Of a DNA stretch of 33,076 bases, positions 18,971-26,830 are shown piece by piece. The position numbers were made by a program, and so were the translations under genes. The stretch is taken from contig JAEUMK010000040.1 in assembly GCA_016792565.1 (NCBI GenBank), positions 1-33,076 of the forward strand, given 5' to 3'. Position 1 is the stretch's first letter. Each line of letters opens with the position of its first letter. Origin of the DNA: Alphaproteobacteria bacterium. GTDB lineage: Bacteria; Pseudomonadota; Alphaproteobacteria; Micropepsales; Micropepsaceae. The notes under the pieces are model-generated. The model was not told the DNA's origin. It worked only from the letters and a program-made list of their open reading frames with translations, and did no database searches.

Positions 18971-20205
18971 GTGCGTGCGAACTCCGCGGCGATGCGCCCG
19001 GCCAGCCGTTCGGCGACCTGGTCCTTTGGCAAGGTGGGCCAAGCCTCCTCGGCCGTGGCGGTGACGAGGACGACGGTGTTATCGTCGCCGCCCATGACGC
19101 CGCCGGCCGGCGAGACGTCGTTGGCGACGATCCAGTCGCAGCCCTTCTTGGCCAGCTTCAGCCGCGCATGCGGCACGAGCTGTTCCGTTTCGGCGGCGAA
19201 TCCGACGACGAGTTTCGGACGGCGGAAGGGATGGTGCGACAGCGCCGCCAGAATGTCCGGGTTTTCGGCGAGGGCGAGCGGGGCGGGGGCGTCGCCCGTC
19301 TTCTTGATCTTCTGCGCCGCGTCGCGTTCGGCCCGCCAGTCGGCGACGGCGGCGGCGCAGACCGCGATGTCGGCGGGCAGGGCGCGCTCGGCCGCCGCCA
19401 GCATCTCGCGCGCCGTCTCGACCTTGACCAGCGTCACGCCCGGTGGCGCTTCGATGGCGACCGGGCCGGAGATCAGCGTCACCCGCGCCCCGGCGCGGGC
19501 CAGCGCGGCGGCGATCGCGTGGCCCTGCTTGCCGCTGGAGCGGTTGGCGATATAGCGCACCGGATCGATCGGTTCGTGCGTCGGGCCGGAGGTGACGAGC
19601 GCGCTGAGGCCGGCGAGCGGCCGCGCCGCCGCCCCGACCTCAAGCAGCGCCTCGATCGCGGCGAGGATCTCGGCGGGCTCGGCCATGCGGCCGGGGCCGT
19701 ATTCGCCGCAGGCCATCTCGCCCTCGCCGGGACCGACAAAGGCGACGCCGTCGGCCTTGAGCGTCGCCAGATTGCGTTCAGTCGCGGCATGACGCCACAT
19801 CCGCACGTTCATCGCCGGGGCCATCAGCACGCGCTTGTCGGTGGCGAGCAGCAGCGTCGAGGCGAGATCGTTGGCGAGCCCGTTCGCCGCCTTGGCCATC
19901 AGATCGGCGGTCGCCGGCGCGACGACGACCAGATCGGCGGCGCGCGACAACTCGATATGTCCCATCTCCGCCTCGTCGGTGAGGCTGAAGAGATCCTGAT
20001 AGACCTTGTCGCCGGTCAGGCTGCCGAGCGAGAGCGGCGTCACGAACGCGGCCCCCGCCGCGGTCAGCACAGCGCGCACCCGATGGCCGCGCTTCTTCAG
20101 CAGGCGCACCAGTTCAAGGGACTTGTAGGCGGCGATGCCGCCGCCGACGATCAGCAGGATGCGCGCGCCCATCCTGGCGTCGCCCGTCTTCGTCTCACCC
20201 GTCAT
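18967..20205 (-). CDS. coaBC: Bifunctional phosphopantothenoylcysteine decarboxylase / phosphopantothenate-cysteine ligase
   Basis: A 412-residue fusion enzyme for two successive steps of coenzyme A synthesis. The N-terminal FMN-dependent CoaC domain shows [30 protein letters not shown] and the active-site Cys region [12 protein letters not shown]. The C-terminal CoaB domain shows [20 protein letters not shown] followed by GKQG, then the Lys-rich AAQKIKK and NPDIL region. ATG 20205 gives an ATGA overlap with the preceding gene. A second Met at 20172 sits closer to the conserved domain and is an alternative start. The stop overlaps dut. Confidence 0.96.
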   Translation of the reverse strand: MTGETKTGDARMGARILLIVGGGIAAYKSLELVRLLKKRGHRVRAVLTAAGAAFVTPLSLGSLTGDKVYQDLFSLTDEAEMGHIELSRAADLVVVAPATADLMAKAANGLANDLASTLLLATDKRVLMAPAMNVRMWRHAATERNLATLKADGVAFVGPGEGEMACGEYGPGRMAEPAEILAAIEALLEVGAAARPLAGLSALVTSGPTHEPIDPVRYIANRSSGKQGHAIAAALARAGARVTLISGPVAIEAPPGVTLVKVETAREMLAAAERALPADIAVCAAAVADWRAERDAAQKIKKTGDAPAPLALAENPDILAALSHHPFRRPKLVVGFAAETEQLVPHARLKLAKKGCDWIVANDVSPAGGVMGGDDNTVVLVTATAEEAWPTLPKDQVAERLAGRIAAEFART

Positions 20206-21383
20206 GCCGTGACCTCCGGCTCCGATGCGATCTGGATCAGCGGCGACGGCGCGGTGCCGCGCGGCGTCGCCGAAGCGGCGAATTCCTCGAAAAAGACATG
20301 CGGATCGACGATATCCTCGGGCGCCGAGACCCCGGTGCGGTCCAGCCGGTGCAGCAGCGCCAGCTCCATGCCGACCGCCAGCGCCGAAGCCGCGGCGCCC
20401 GCCGCGCCGCCCGGCGGCAGGCGGGTGATCCAGGCGGCGACGCGCCGCCGCACGCCGTGGCGTTCGCCCGTCGCATAGGCGAAGAGCGGCGGCGTATCGG
20501 TCGGCCGTCGCCCGCAGCGCGCCGCAAGTACGCGCAGGCGCAGTTCGAGCGGCCGGCGTCCGGGGTTTTCCACCATCGCCGCCGCCCGCTCGACCGTCAG
20601 CCGTCCCGCCGAGACGCGCTCCGAAAGACCCTCGGCAAGCGCCGCCTCCGCGCGGTCGAGCGCCAGGACATGGCTCGCATGCTTGAGGCCGGTCAGCGTG
20701 CGCGGCAGGGTCAGCGGCTCGGGATGGCCGATCGTGTGCAGCAGGCGCGCGCCCGTGCCGGGCAGGGCGAGGCGCAGCGCCTGCAGCGCATCGACCGGCG
20801 CGCGGCGTCCGTCGCGCCAGACCTCGACCCTGCCGCCGAGCTGGCGCAGCCAGTGGACCGCGCGACCGGGCAGGCCATGGCCGCCCACCGCCGCGCCGGG
20901 ATCGAGATTGGCGCCGGTGACGATCTCGTCGCAGACGTCGAGTTCGGCCGCCGCGATGCGGGCCAGGAGATTGGTGATGCCGGGCGAGGCGCCGAGGCCG
21001 ATGATCGCAGGGATGCCCGCCGCGCGGGCCGCGCCGTCCAGCGCCAGCGCATCGCGGGTCGTATCCCAGCCGTCGCAGACGTCGATGTAGATGCGCCGCT
21101 CGGCGATCGCCGCCCGCAGGCAGGGCAGGCTGGTGCGGAAGAACGGCCCGGCGCAGTTCAGGACCGCATCGACGCCGCGCATCGCCGTCCGCAGCGCCGC
21201 TTCGTCGAAGACGTCGAGTTGCAGCGGAACCGCCCGGCCGGGGTGGTGCGCGGCCGCTTGAGCGGCGGCGTCGTGCGAGAGATCGGCGACGACGATCTCG
21301 TGCGCCGCCGAGCAGGCGAGCGCCGCCCCGATCGCCCGGCTGCCGATCGCCCCCGCGCCGCCGAGGATGAGTACCCGCTTCAC
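20202..21383 (-). CDS. Saccharopine dehydrogenase-like NAD(P)-binding protein
   Basis: A 393-residue protein of the saccharopine dehydrogenase-like superfamily. The N-terminus has a Rossmann motif VLILGGAGAIGS, and residues about 60-100 contain ALRTAMRGVDAVLNCAGPF, a standard segment of this family. This is followed by YIDVCDGWDTTRDAL and the GLGASPGITNLLA region that starts the second domain. The true substrate is not lysine-pathway specific; members act on various amino-acid or lipid-related compounds. The GTG start at 21383 overlaps the ubiB stop as GTGA, and the end overlaps coaBC. It is an unexpected insertion between two well-known genes. Confidence 0.8.
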   Translation of the reverse strand: MKRVLILGGAGAIGSRAIGAALACSAAHEIVVADLSHDAAAQAAAHHPGRAVPLQLDVFDEAALRTAMRGVDAVLNCAGPFFRTSLPCLRAAIAERRIYIDVCDGWDTTRDALALDGAARAAGIPAIIGLGASPGITNLLARIAAAELDVCDEIVTGANLDPGAAVGGHGLPGRAVHWLRQLGGRVEVWRDGRRAPVDALQALRLALPGTGARLLHTIGHPEPLTLPRTLTGLKHASHVLALDRAEAALAEGLSERVSAGRLTVERAAAMVENPGRRPLELRLRVLAARCGRRPTDTPPLFAYATGERHGVRRRVAAWITRLPPGGAAGAAASALAVGMELALLHRLDRTGVSAPEDIVDPHVFFEEFAASATPRGTAPSPLIQIASEPEVTA

Positions 21384-22936
21384 AGCACGAATCTCAGCGC
21401 GATGACGGCGAGCGCCAGCGCCCCCAACCAGATCGCCCAGCGGACATGACTCGTGCGGCGGACTTCCTCTTCGGCGATGAGGGCGGCGCTGTCGGGGTGA
21501 AGGCGCACGCCGCTCTGCGTGAGGCTGGCGGCGGCCTGCGCCGCGTGGCTGAAGATGCCCTGCAGCGTGCGGCCGAAATCGCCGAGCCCCTCGGCCGCCT
21601 CGCGCAGCCGGGTCTCGGGCGAGAGCGTCGCCTTCATCCAGCGTTCCACCACGGGGCGCGAGGCCTCCCAGATATTGTGCTCCGGGTCGAGGTCGCGGGC
21701 GACGCCCTCTACCACCACCATGGTCTTCTGCAGCCAGACGAGCTGGGGTTGCATCTCCATGCCGAACATGTCGGTGATCTCGAACAGTTGCTGCAGCAGC
21801 CGGGCCATCGAGATTTCGCTGGCCGGTCGCCCGAACACCCGCTCGCCGACCGCCCGCAGGGCCTGCGCGAAGGCGTCGACCGAACGGTCCGCCGCCACGA
21901 TGCCGACCGCGAAATGCGCTTCCGCGATCGCCCGGTAGTCGCGCTGCAGGAAACCGTAGAGCACGTCCGCCATGAAGCGGCGCATCAGGGGGTCGAGCCG
22001 GCCCATGATGCCGAAATCGACCGCGACGAGGTTGCCCGCCGGATCGACGAAGAGATTGCCCTGGTGCATGTCGGCGTGGAAGAAGCCGTCGCGCAGCGCC
22101 TGGGTCAGGAAGTGCTGGATGACGAGGGTGGCGAGCCGCGCCGGATCGTGCCCGGCCGCTTTCAGCGCCGCGGGATCGCGCAAGGGCAGGGCGTCGATCC
22201 ACTCGGAGGTGAGGACGCGCTTGGCCGTCAGTTCCCATTCGATGCGCGGCACGCGGAAGCCGGCATCGCCTCTGGTGCGCTCGGCGAGTTCGGCGGCCGC
22301 CGAGGCTTCGAGCCTCAGGTCCATCTCCTCGCGCACGCTCGCCGCCAGCGTATCGACGAAGGCGACGGGGCGCAGGCGGCGGGCGGCCGGAGCGAAGCGT
22401 TCGGCAAAGCGCGCCGCCAGATAGAAGGCCTCCAGATCGCGCTGGAAGCGCCCCTCGATGTCGGGCCGCAGCACCTTGACCGCGACCTCGTCGGCGCGGC
22501 CCTTGACGCGCGCCCGATGAACCTGGGCGATCGAGGCGGCGGCGACCGGCTCGGAAAAGGCGTCGAACAGCGCATCGGCCGGCTTGCCGAGTTCGGCGGC
22601 GACCATCGCCTTCGCCTCGGCCTGGGGGAAGGGCGGCATGCGGTCCTGCAGCGCGGTCAGATCGCCCGCCAGCGCCTTGCCGACGATGTCGGGGCGCGTG
22701 GCGAGGAACTGGCCGAGCTTGACATAGGAGGGGCCGAGTTCGCCGAGCGCCGCCGTGAAGCGCTCGCCGAGCCGCCCGCCGCTCGTGCCGCCGAACGTGG
22801 TCAGCCGCAGCACGCGGGCGCCGAGACGGGCGGCGAAGGGAATCTGCTCGCGGAATTCCTCCGGCACCAGCGCGTCGTGCCGCGCGAACACGCGGGCCGC
22901 GCCCACCAGGCGGAAGAAGGCGGCGATCCCACCCAT
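21380..22936 (-). CDS. ubiB: Ubiquinone biosynthesis accessory kinase-like ATPase UbiB
   Basis: A 518-residue atypical kinase of the UbiB/ADCK (COQ8) family, required for ubiquinone production, probably by helping to extract or organise lipid intermediates with ATP hydrolysis. Family hallmarks are all visible: the KxGQ motif in SYVKLGQFLATRPD (K73, Q76), the Ala-rich loop AAASIAQVH replacing the usual glycine loop, the invariant lysine in EVAVKVLRP, the catalytic HADMHQGNLF, and the metal-binding DFG in VDFGIMG. A C-terminal hydrophobic segment after residue 495 is a membrane anchor. It starts four bases after ubiE. Confidence 0.96.
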   Translation of the reverse strand: MGGIAAFFRLVGAARVFARHDALVPEEFREQIPFAARLGARVLRLTTFGGTSGGRLGERFTAALGELGPSYVKLGQFLATRPDIVGKALAGDLTALQDRMPPFPQAEAKAMVAAELGKPADALFDAFSEPVAAASIAQVHRARVKGRADEVAVKVLRPDIEGRFQRDLEAFYLAARFAERFAPAARRLRPVAFVDTLAASVREEMDLRLEASAAAELAERTRGDAGFRVPRIEWELTAKRVLTSEWIDALPLRDPAALKAAGHDPARLATLVIQHFLTQALRDGFFHADMHQGNLFVDPAGNLVAVDFGIMGRLDPLMRRFMADVLYGFLQRDYRAIAEAHFAVGIVAADRSVDAFAQALRAVGERVFGRPASEISMARLLQQLFEITDMFGMEMQPQLVWLQKTMVVVEGVARDLDPEHNIWEASRPVVERWMKATLSPETRLREAAEGLGDFGRTLQGIFSHAAQAAASLTQSGVRLHPDSAALIAEEEVRRTSHVRWAIWLGALALAVIALRFVL

Positions 22937-22940
22937 CGCG

Positions 22941-23714
22941 CTAGACGACCCAGCCCGAGTGCAGCGCCGCGATGCCGCCCGACAGATTGCGGTGCTTCAC
23001 CAGCGTGAAGCCCGCCCGCTCGATCATCGCCGCGAAGGCGGCCTGGGGCGGAAAGCGGCGGATGGATTCGGCGAGATAGCGATAGGAGTCGCGGTCGCCC
23101 GCCACCCGCGCGCCGATCTCGGGCAGCGCCTGGAACGACCAGAAATCGTAGAAGCTGTCGAGCAGCGGCACCTCGACGCGGCTGAATTCCAGGCAGAGGA
23201 AGCGCCCGCCCGGCTTCAGCACCCGCCGCGCCTCGGCCAGCGCCCGCTCGATATGGGTGACATTGCGGATGCAGAAGGCGATCGTATAGGCGTCGACCGC
23301 GCGGTCGGGCAGCGGCAGCGCCTCGGCGTCGCCGCACACCCAGTCGAAGCGGGTCGCCGGGTCGGCCTTGGCGAAGGCGTCGCGGGCGCGGCCCGCCTTC
23401 AGCATCTCGTGATTGATGTCGAGGATGGTCACGCGCCCACCCCTGGCGCCCCAGCGCCGGGCGATGCGCAGGGCGATGTCGCCGGTGCCGCCGCCGACAT
23501 CCAGCACGCGGGCGCCGGGGGCGAGATCGAGCCAGTCGACCATCGCGTCCTTCCACAGCCGGTGGACGCCCGCCGACATCAGGTCGTTCATCAGGTCGTA
23601 TTTCGACGCCACGCTGTCGAACACGCCCTTCACCCGCGCCGCTTTCTCGGCGGCGGGGATGTCCTGAAAGCCGAAAGAGGCGGTTTCGCCCGGATTCTGC
23701 GTCGGATCGCTCAT
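22941..23714 (-). CDS. ubiE: Ubiquinone/menaquinone C-methyltransferase UbiE
   Basis: A 257-residue SAM-dependent methyltransferase for the C-methylation step of ubiquinone (and menaquinone where made). The sequence begins with a family-typical [19 protein letters not shown] and [20 protein letters not shown]. The SAM-binding motif is [16 protein letters not shown], followed by [10 protein letters not shown] and [13 protein letters not shown], both diagnostic of UbiE. It ends in [13 protein letters not shown], also typical. It heads the minus-strand operon into ubiB and is divergent from mutM with only 48 bp between start codons. Confidence 0.97.
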   Translation of the reverse strand: MSDPTQNPGETASFGFQDIPAAEKAARVKGVFDSVASKYDLMNDLMSAGVHRLWKDAMVDWLDLAPGARVLDVGGGTGDIALRIARRWGARGGRVTILDINHEMLKAGRARDAFAKADPATRFDWVCGDAEALPLPDRAVDAYTIAFCIRNVTHIERALAEARRVLKPGGRFLCLEFSRVEVPLLDSFYDFWSFQALPEIGARVAGDRDSYRYLAESIRRFPPQAAFAAMIERAGFTLVKHRNLSGGIAALHSGWVV

Positions 23715-23762
23715 GCGGGCCGGACCATAGCGATGCGCGCGGCGGGACGGTAGCTTTGCTTC

Positions 23763-24644
23763 ATGCCTGAGTTACCGGAAGTCGAAACCGTCCGGCGCGG
23801 ATTGCAGCCCGTCCTGGAAGGCCGCCGCATCGCCGCGGCGGTCGTCCGCCGCGCCGATCTGCGCCTGCCCTTTCCGCCCCGCCTCGCCGAGCGGCTGACC
23901 GGGCGGCGTGTGGAGCGCCTGCGGCGGCGGGCGAAATACATCCTCGCCGATCTCGACGGCGGCGAGACGCTGATCGTCCATCTGGGCATGTCGGGGCGCT
24001 TCACGGTCTATCCCGCGGGCTCGAACGAGGGGGCGATGCTGGGCGAGTTCCACCACGCCGCCCCCGAAGCGGCGGCCGGCGCGGGCAAGCACGACCATGT
24101 CCTGCTGGAGACCGCCGAGGGCGCGCGCCTCGTCTACAACGACCATCGCCGCTTCGGGCTGATGCTGCTGGAGCCGACGGCGGACCTCGACGCCCACCGC
24201 CTGTTCGCCGGGCTGGGGCCGGAGCCGCTCGACCCGCCGCTCGCCGCCGCCGCCCTCGGCGCCCGGCTGAGGAACAAGGCGGCGCCGATCAAGGCCGCCC
24301 TGCTCGACCAGCGGGTCGTCGCCGGGCTCGGCAATATCTATGTCAGCGAGGCGCTGCACCGCGCGGGCATCCATCCCGGACGGGCGGCCGGTTCGCTGTC
24401 GCCGCCGCGCATCGCCCGGCTTGCCGATGCGGTGACGGCGGTCCTCGCCGCCGCCATCGCGGCCGGCGGTTCGACCCTGCGCGACCACGCCCAGGTCAAC
24501 GGCGAGCTCGGCTATTTCCAGCACGCTTTCCGCGTCTACGACCGGGCGGGAACGCCGTGCCCGACGCCCGGCTGTCCCGGCACGGTCCGCCGCATCGTCC
24601 AGGCCGGCCGCTCGACGTTTTACTGCGCCCGCTGCCAGCGCTAA
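23763..24644 (+). CDS. mutM: Formamidopyrimidine-DNA glycosylase (Fpg)
   Basis: A 293-residue bifunctional base-excision enzyme that removes 8-oxoguanine and formamidopyrimidines and nicks the abasic site. After loss of Met, the N-terminal proline of [13 protein letters not shown] is the nucleophile and the next Glu is catalytic. The conserved lysine lies in [10 protein letters not shown]. The helix-two-turn-helix segment contains [18 protein letters not shown]. The C-terminal zinc finger has four cysteines, CPTPGC then, after a beta hairpin, CARC. Length is normal. It is divergent from ubiE and followed after 32 bp by an enoyl-CoA hydratase, an order common in Hyphomicrobiales. Confidence 0.97.
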   Translation: MPELPEVETVRRGLQPVLEGRRIAAAVVRRADLRLPFPPRLAERLTGRRVERLRRRAKYILADLDGGETLIVHLGMSGRFTVYPAGSNEGAMLGEFHHAAPEAAAGAGKHDHVLLETAEGARLVYNDHRRFGLMLLEPTADLDAHRLFAGLGPEPLDPPLAAAALGARLRNKAAPIKAALLDQRVVAGLGNIYVSEALHRAGIHPGRAAGSLSPPRIARLADAVTAVLAAAIAAGGSTLRDHAQVNGELGYFQHAFRVYDRAGTPCPTPGCPGTVRRIVQAGRSTFYCARCQR

Positions 24645-24676
24645 GGAAGGGCGGCGCAAGGCAGGGGAATACAGGC

Positions 24677-25456
24677 ATGAGCGGCTTTGAAACGATCCTG
24701 GTCGAAACGAAGGGGCGGGTCGGCCTCCTCACGCTGAACCGGCCCCAGGCGCTGAATGCGCTGAACGCCCAGCTCACCCGCGAGGTCGCGGCGGCGCTCG
24801 CCGCCTTCGAGGCCGACGAGGGCGTCGGCTGCGTCGTCCTCACCGGTTCGTCCCGCGCCTTCGCCGCCGGGGCCGACATCAAGGAAATGGCGCCGCAGTC
24901 CTACATGGACGTCTTCAAGGGCGACCTCTTCGGCGCCTTCCAGACCGCGGTCACCTCGTTCCGCAAGCCGCTGATCGCGGCCGTCGCCGGCCACGCGCTG
25001 GGCGGCGGCTGCGAACTCGCCATGCTCTGCGACTTCATCATCGCCGCCGACAACGCGAAATTCGGCCAGCCCGAGATCAATCTGGGCGTCATGCCCGGCA
25101 TCGGCGGCTCGCAGCGCCTGACCCGCTTCGTCGGCAAGTCCAAGGCCATGGACATGTGCCTGACGGGACGCACCATGGACGCCGCCGAGGCCGAGCGCTC
25201 GGGCCTCGTCAGCCGCGTCGTGCCGGTCGAGGCCCTGCTGGACGAGGCGCTGAAGGCGGCCGGGAAGATCGCCGCCCAGTCGCTGCCCATCGCCATGATG
25301 ACCAAGGAAAGCGTCAACCGCGCCTACGAGACGACGCTGGCCGAAGGGGTGCGCTTCGAGCGCCGGCTGTTCCACGCCATGTTCGCGACCGCCGACCAGA
25401 AGGAAGGCATGGCCGCCTTCGTCGAAAAGCGCAAAGCCGAATTCAGGAACGAATAG
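24677..25456 (+). CDS. Enoyl-CoA hydratase
   Basis: A 259-residue crotonase-fold enzyme hydrating trans-2-enoyl-CoA in fatty-acid beta-oxidation. The oxyanion-hole region [13 protein letters not shown] and the second one, [15 protein letters not shown], are intact. The two catalytic glutamates are present in GGGCELAM and [11 protein letters not shown]. The C-terminal helix with [16 protein letters not shown] is the usual trimerisation end. ATG 24677 is chosen for the typical short [17 protein letters not shown] beginning. The gene is common between mutM and rpsT in rhizobia. Substrate chain length is not determinable, and a related function such as crotonyl-CoA hydration in polyhydroxybutyrate metabolism is possible. 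Confidence 0.93.
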   Translation: MSGFETILVETKGRVGLLTLNRPQALNALNAQLTREVAAALAAFEADEGVGCVVLTGSSRAFAAGADIKEMAPQSYMDVFKGDLFGAFQTAVTSFRKPLIAAVAGHALGGGCELAMLCDFIIAADNAKFGQPEINLGVMPGIGGSQRLTRFVGKSKAMDMCLTGRTMDAAEAERSGLVSRVVPVEALLDEALKAAGKIAAQSLPIAMMTKESVNRAYETTLAEGVRFERRLFHAMFATADQKEGMAAFVEKRKAEFRNE

Positions 25457-25481
25457 GCCCAAGATTCACGCGCCGCTTGCG

Positions 25482-25510
25482 TTGACGCCGCCGGAGGGCG
25501 CGACTATAAC
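25482..25510 (+). promoter_or_regulatory. Sigma-70-type promoter of rpsT
   Basis: TTGACG (25482-25487) and TATAAC (25505-25510) are separated by exactly 17 bp, each five of six bases from consensus. The start near 25517 leaves a leader of about 23 nt before rpsT. A GATTC (GANTC) site lies just upstream at 25463. Confidence 0.75.
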
Positions 25511-25539
25511 GCGCGCCCCACCGAGAAGCAGACGAGACG

Positions 25540-25812
25540 ATGGCGAATATCAAATCGGCCGCGAAAGCCGCCCGCAAGGCCGTGAAGGCCCAGGCCCGCA
25601 ACCAGGCGCGCAAGAGCCGCGTGCGCACCCATGTGCGCGCCGTGGAAGACGCGCTGGCCAAGGGCGACAAGGACGCGGCCGTGAAGGCGATGAAGGCGGC
25701 CGAGCCGGAAATCGTTCGGGGCGCGACGAAAGGCGTCATGCACGCCAACACGGCGGCGCGTAAGGTTTCGCGTCTGGCCAAGCGCGTCAACAAGCTGGCC
25801 GCCTCGGCCTGA
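25540..25812 (+). CDS. rpsT: 30S ribosomal protein S20
   Basis: A 90-residue, very Lys/Arg/Ala-rich helical protein that binds 16S rRNA early in 30S assembly. The start [13 protein letters not shown] is the standard S20 N-terminus. The middle region carries [18 protein letters not shown], and the end [20 protein letters not shown] is highly conserved. It has its own strong promoter upstream and two hairpin terminators downstream, fitting a separately transcribed, highly expressed gene. Confidence 0.98.
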   Translation: MANIKSAAKAARKAVKAQARNQARKSRVRTHVRAVEDALAKGDKDAAVKAMKAAEPEIVRGATKGVMHANTAARKVSRLAKRVNKLAASA

Positions 25813-25816
25813 TCCG

Positions 25817-25838
25817 GCGCGGACGGTTCCGTCCGCGC
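25817..25838 (+). terminator. First hairpin after rpsT
   Basis: GCGCGGACG (25817-25825) pairs perfectly with CGTCCGCGC (25830-25838) around a GTTC tetraloop, four bases after the rpsT stop. The following ATCTTTACTT is only moderately T-rich, so this may be a weak terminator or a 3'-end stabilising hairpin. Confidence 0.6.
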
Positions 25839-25885
25839 ATCTTTACTTGCATTTTACTTGTGCAGCGCGGAATCCGTGCGGTTTG

Positions 25886-25916
25886 AGCCGTGACGCATTT
25901 GTGTCACGGCTTTTGT
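25886..25916 (+). terminator. Intrinsic terminator downstream of rpsT
   Basis: AGCCGTGAC (25886-25894) pairs perfectly with GTCACGGCT (25903-25911). Two further pairs close an ATTT tetraloop. The stem runs straight into TTTTGT, a classical Rho-independent signature. It is the better of the two hairpins after rpsT and would also shield the downstream region from readthrough. Confidence 0.8.
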
Positions 25917-25926
25917 CGTTCCGGTG

Positions 25927-26190
25927 TTGCCGGAGCCGCGTTCCGGAGCCGGCAAAGCTCGCGTGACAGGCGGATTTCCTGGACTTTATCGGTTCGTGAC
26001 AAGCCTGTGAATCGGCCGCCAAAGATTCTCATCCACAAGCGATTCATTTCACTTGCGTCGCCAAATTGTCGCCATTAGTCTTATCCACATCGCGTGAGGC
26101 CGCCCCGGCGGCAATATCAAATCAATCCAGTTTAAGTTGCGAACGGCGTCGCAGAGCATTGTTGCGCCTGCCATTGAGTGTGGATTGAAT
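25927..26190. other. Candidate chromosomal origin or dnaA control region
   Basis: This non-coding stretch between the rpsT terminator and the rhodanese gene has several origin-like marks. A perfect DnaA box TTATCCACA lies at 26081-26089, a one-mismatch box TCATCCACA at 26029-26037, and a weaker reverse box TGTGGATTG at 26179-26187. GANTC (CcrM-type) sites lie at 26009, 26024 and 26041, with one more at 25870. An AT-rich patch at 26112-26139 could unwind. A 7-bp hairpin TTGCCGG/CCGGCAA (25927-25933, 25949-25955) is also present. No protein gene is convincing here. In many Hyphomicrobiales oriC lies near hemE instead, so this may only regulate dnaA. Confidence 0.45.
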
Positions 26191-26270
26191 TGATGCGGAA
26201 CGCGACGGGCGCGGGATCGCCGGATGTGCGGGGGCATGTCCTGCAGGACGAGGGGACTGGGCTGGTCGGG

Positions 26271-26726
26271 ATGAGCGAAGTCGTGCGGTCTTCTGTCTCG
26301 GACTATGCGGGCGACGTCGCGCCGCGCGAGGCCTGGCGGGTTCTGTCCGAAAATCCCAGGGCTCGACTTGTCGATGTGCGCACAAGGGCGGAGTGGACCT
26401 ATGTGGGTCTGCCCGATCTTGGCGCGATCGGCGGCAAGCCGCTGCTGGTCGAGTGGCAGGCCTTTCCCGACATGGCCCTCAACACGCGCTTCGCGGCCGA
26501 GGCCGACGCCCTGGTGACCGGAAGCGGCGGTACCCGGGACGCGCCGGTTTTCCTGCTCTGCCGGTCCGGTGCCCGTTCGCGCGCTGCAGCGATCGCCCTG
26601 ACCGGGGCGGGCTATGCGGCGGCTTACAATGTCGCGGACGGCTTTGAGGGCGACCACGATGCGGCGGGGCATCGCGGGACGCGGAGCGGCTGGAAGGCCG
26701 AAGGACTGCCCTGGCGACAGGGCTGA
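26271..26726 (+). CDS. Rhodanese-like domain protein
   Basis: A 151-residue single-domain rhodanese-like protein. The N-terminal PREAWRVLSENPRARLVDVR and the following RAEWTYVGLPDL are standard for the fold. The active-site loop CRSGARSR contains the catalytic cysteine that would carry a persulfide. The tail YNVADGFEGDHDAAGHRG then GWKAEGLPW is characteristic of a widespread alphaproteobacterial subfamily. The sulfur acceptor is unknown. The ATG at 26271 gives the family-like beginning MSEVVRSSVSDYAGDVAP; upstream GTG 26178 and ATG 26193 are alternatives but would run into the DnaA-box region. It precedes dnaA by about 100 bp. Confidence 0.88.
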   Translation: MSEVVRSSVSDYAGDVAPREAWRVLSENPRARLVDVRTRAEWTYVGLPDLGAIGGKPLLVEWQAFPDMALNTRFAAEADALVTGSGGTRDAPVFLLCRSGARSRAAAIALTGAGYAAAYNVADGFEGDHDAAGHRGTRSGWKAEGLPWRQG

Positions 26727-26830
26727 GTGAACAGGGCCGGCGCGCGGCAGGGCATGCGGCGCGACCGGCTTTTTGGTGCGGGGACAGGGCGGCCCGGTGG
26801 GACGCCCAAGGACAAGAAAGTCGATTGGAC

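Noticed and set aside
25890-26078. A 62-codon open frame in the rpsT-rhodanese gap
   Set aside because: It starts inside a terminator hairpin, has no good ribosome site or recognised domain, and covers DnaA-box and GANTC signals.
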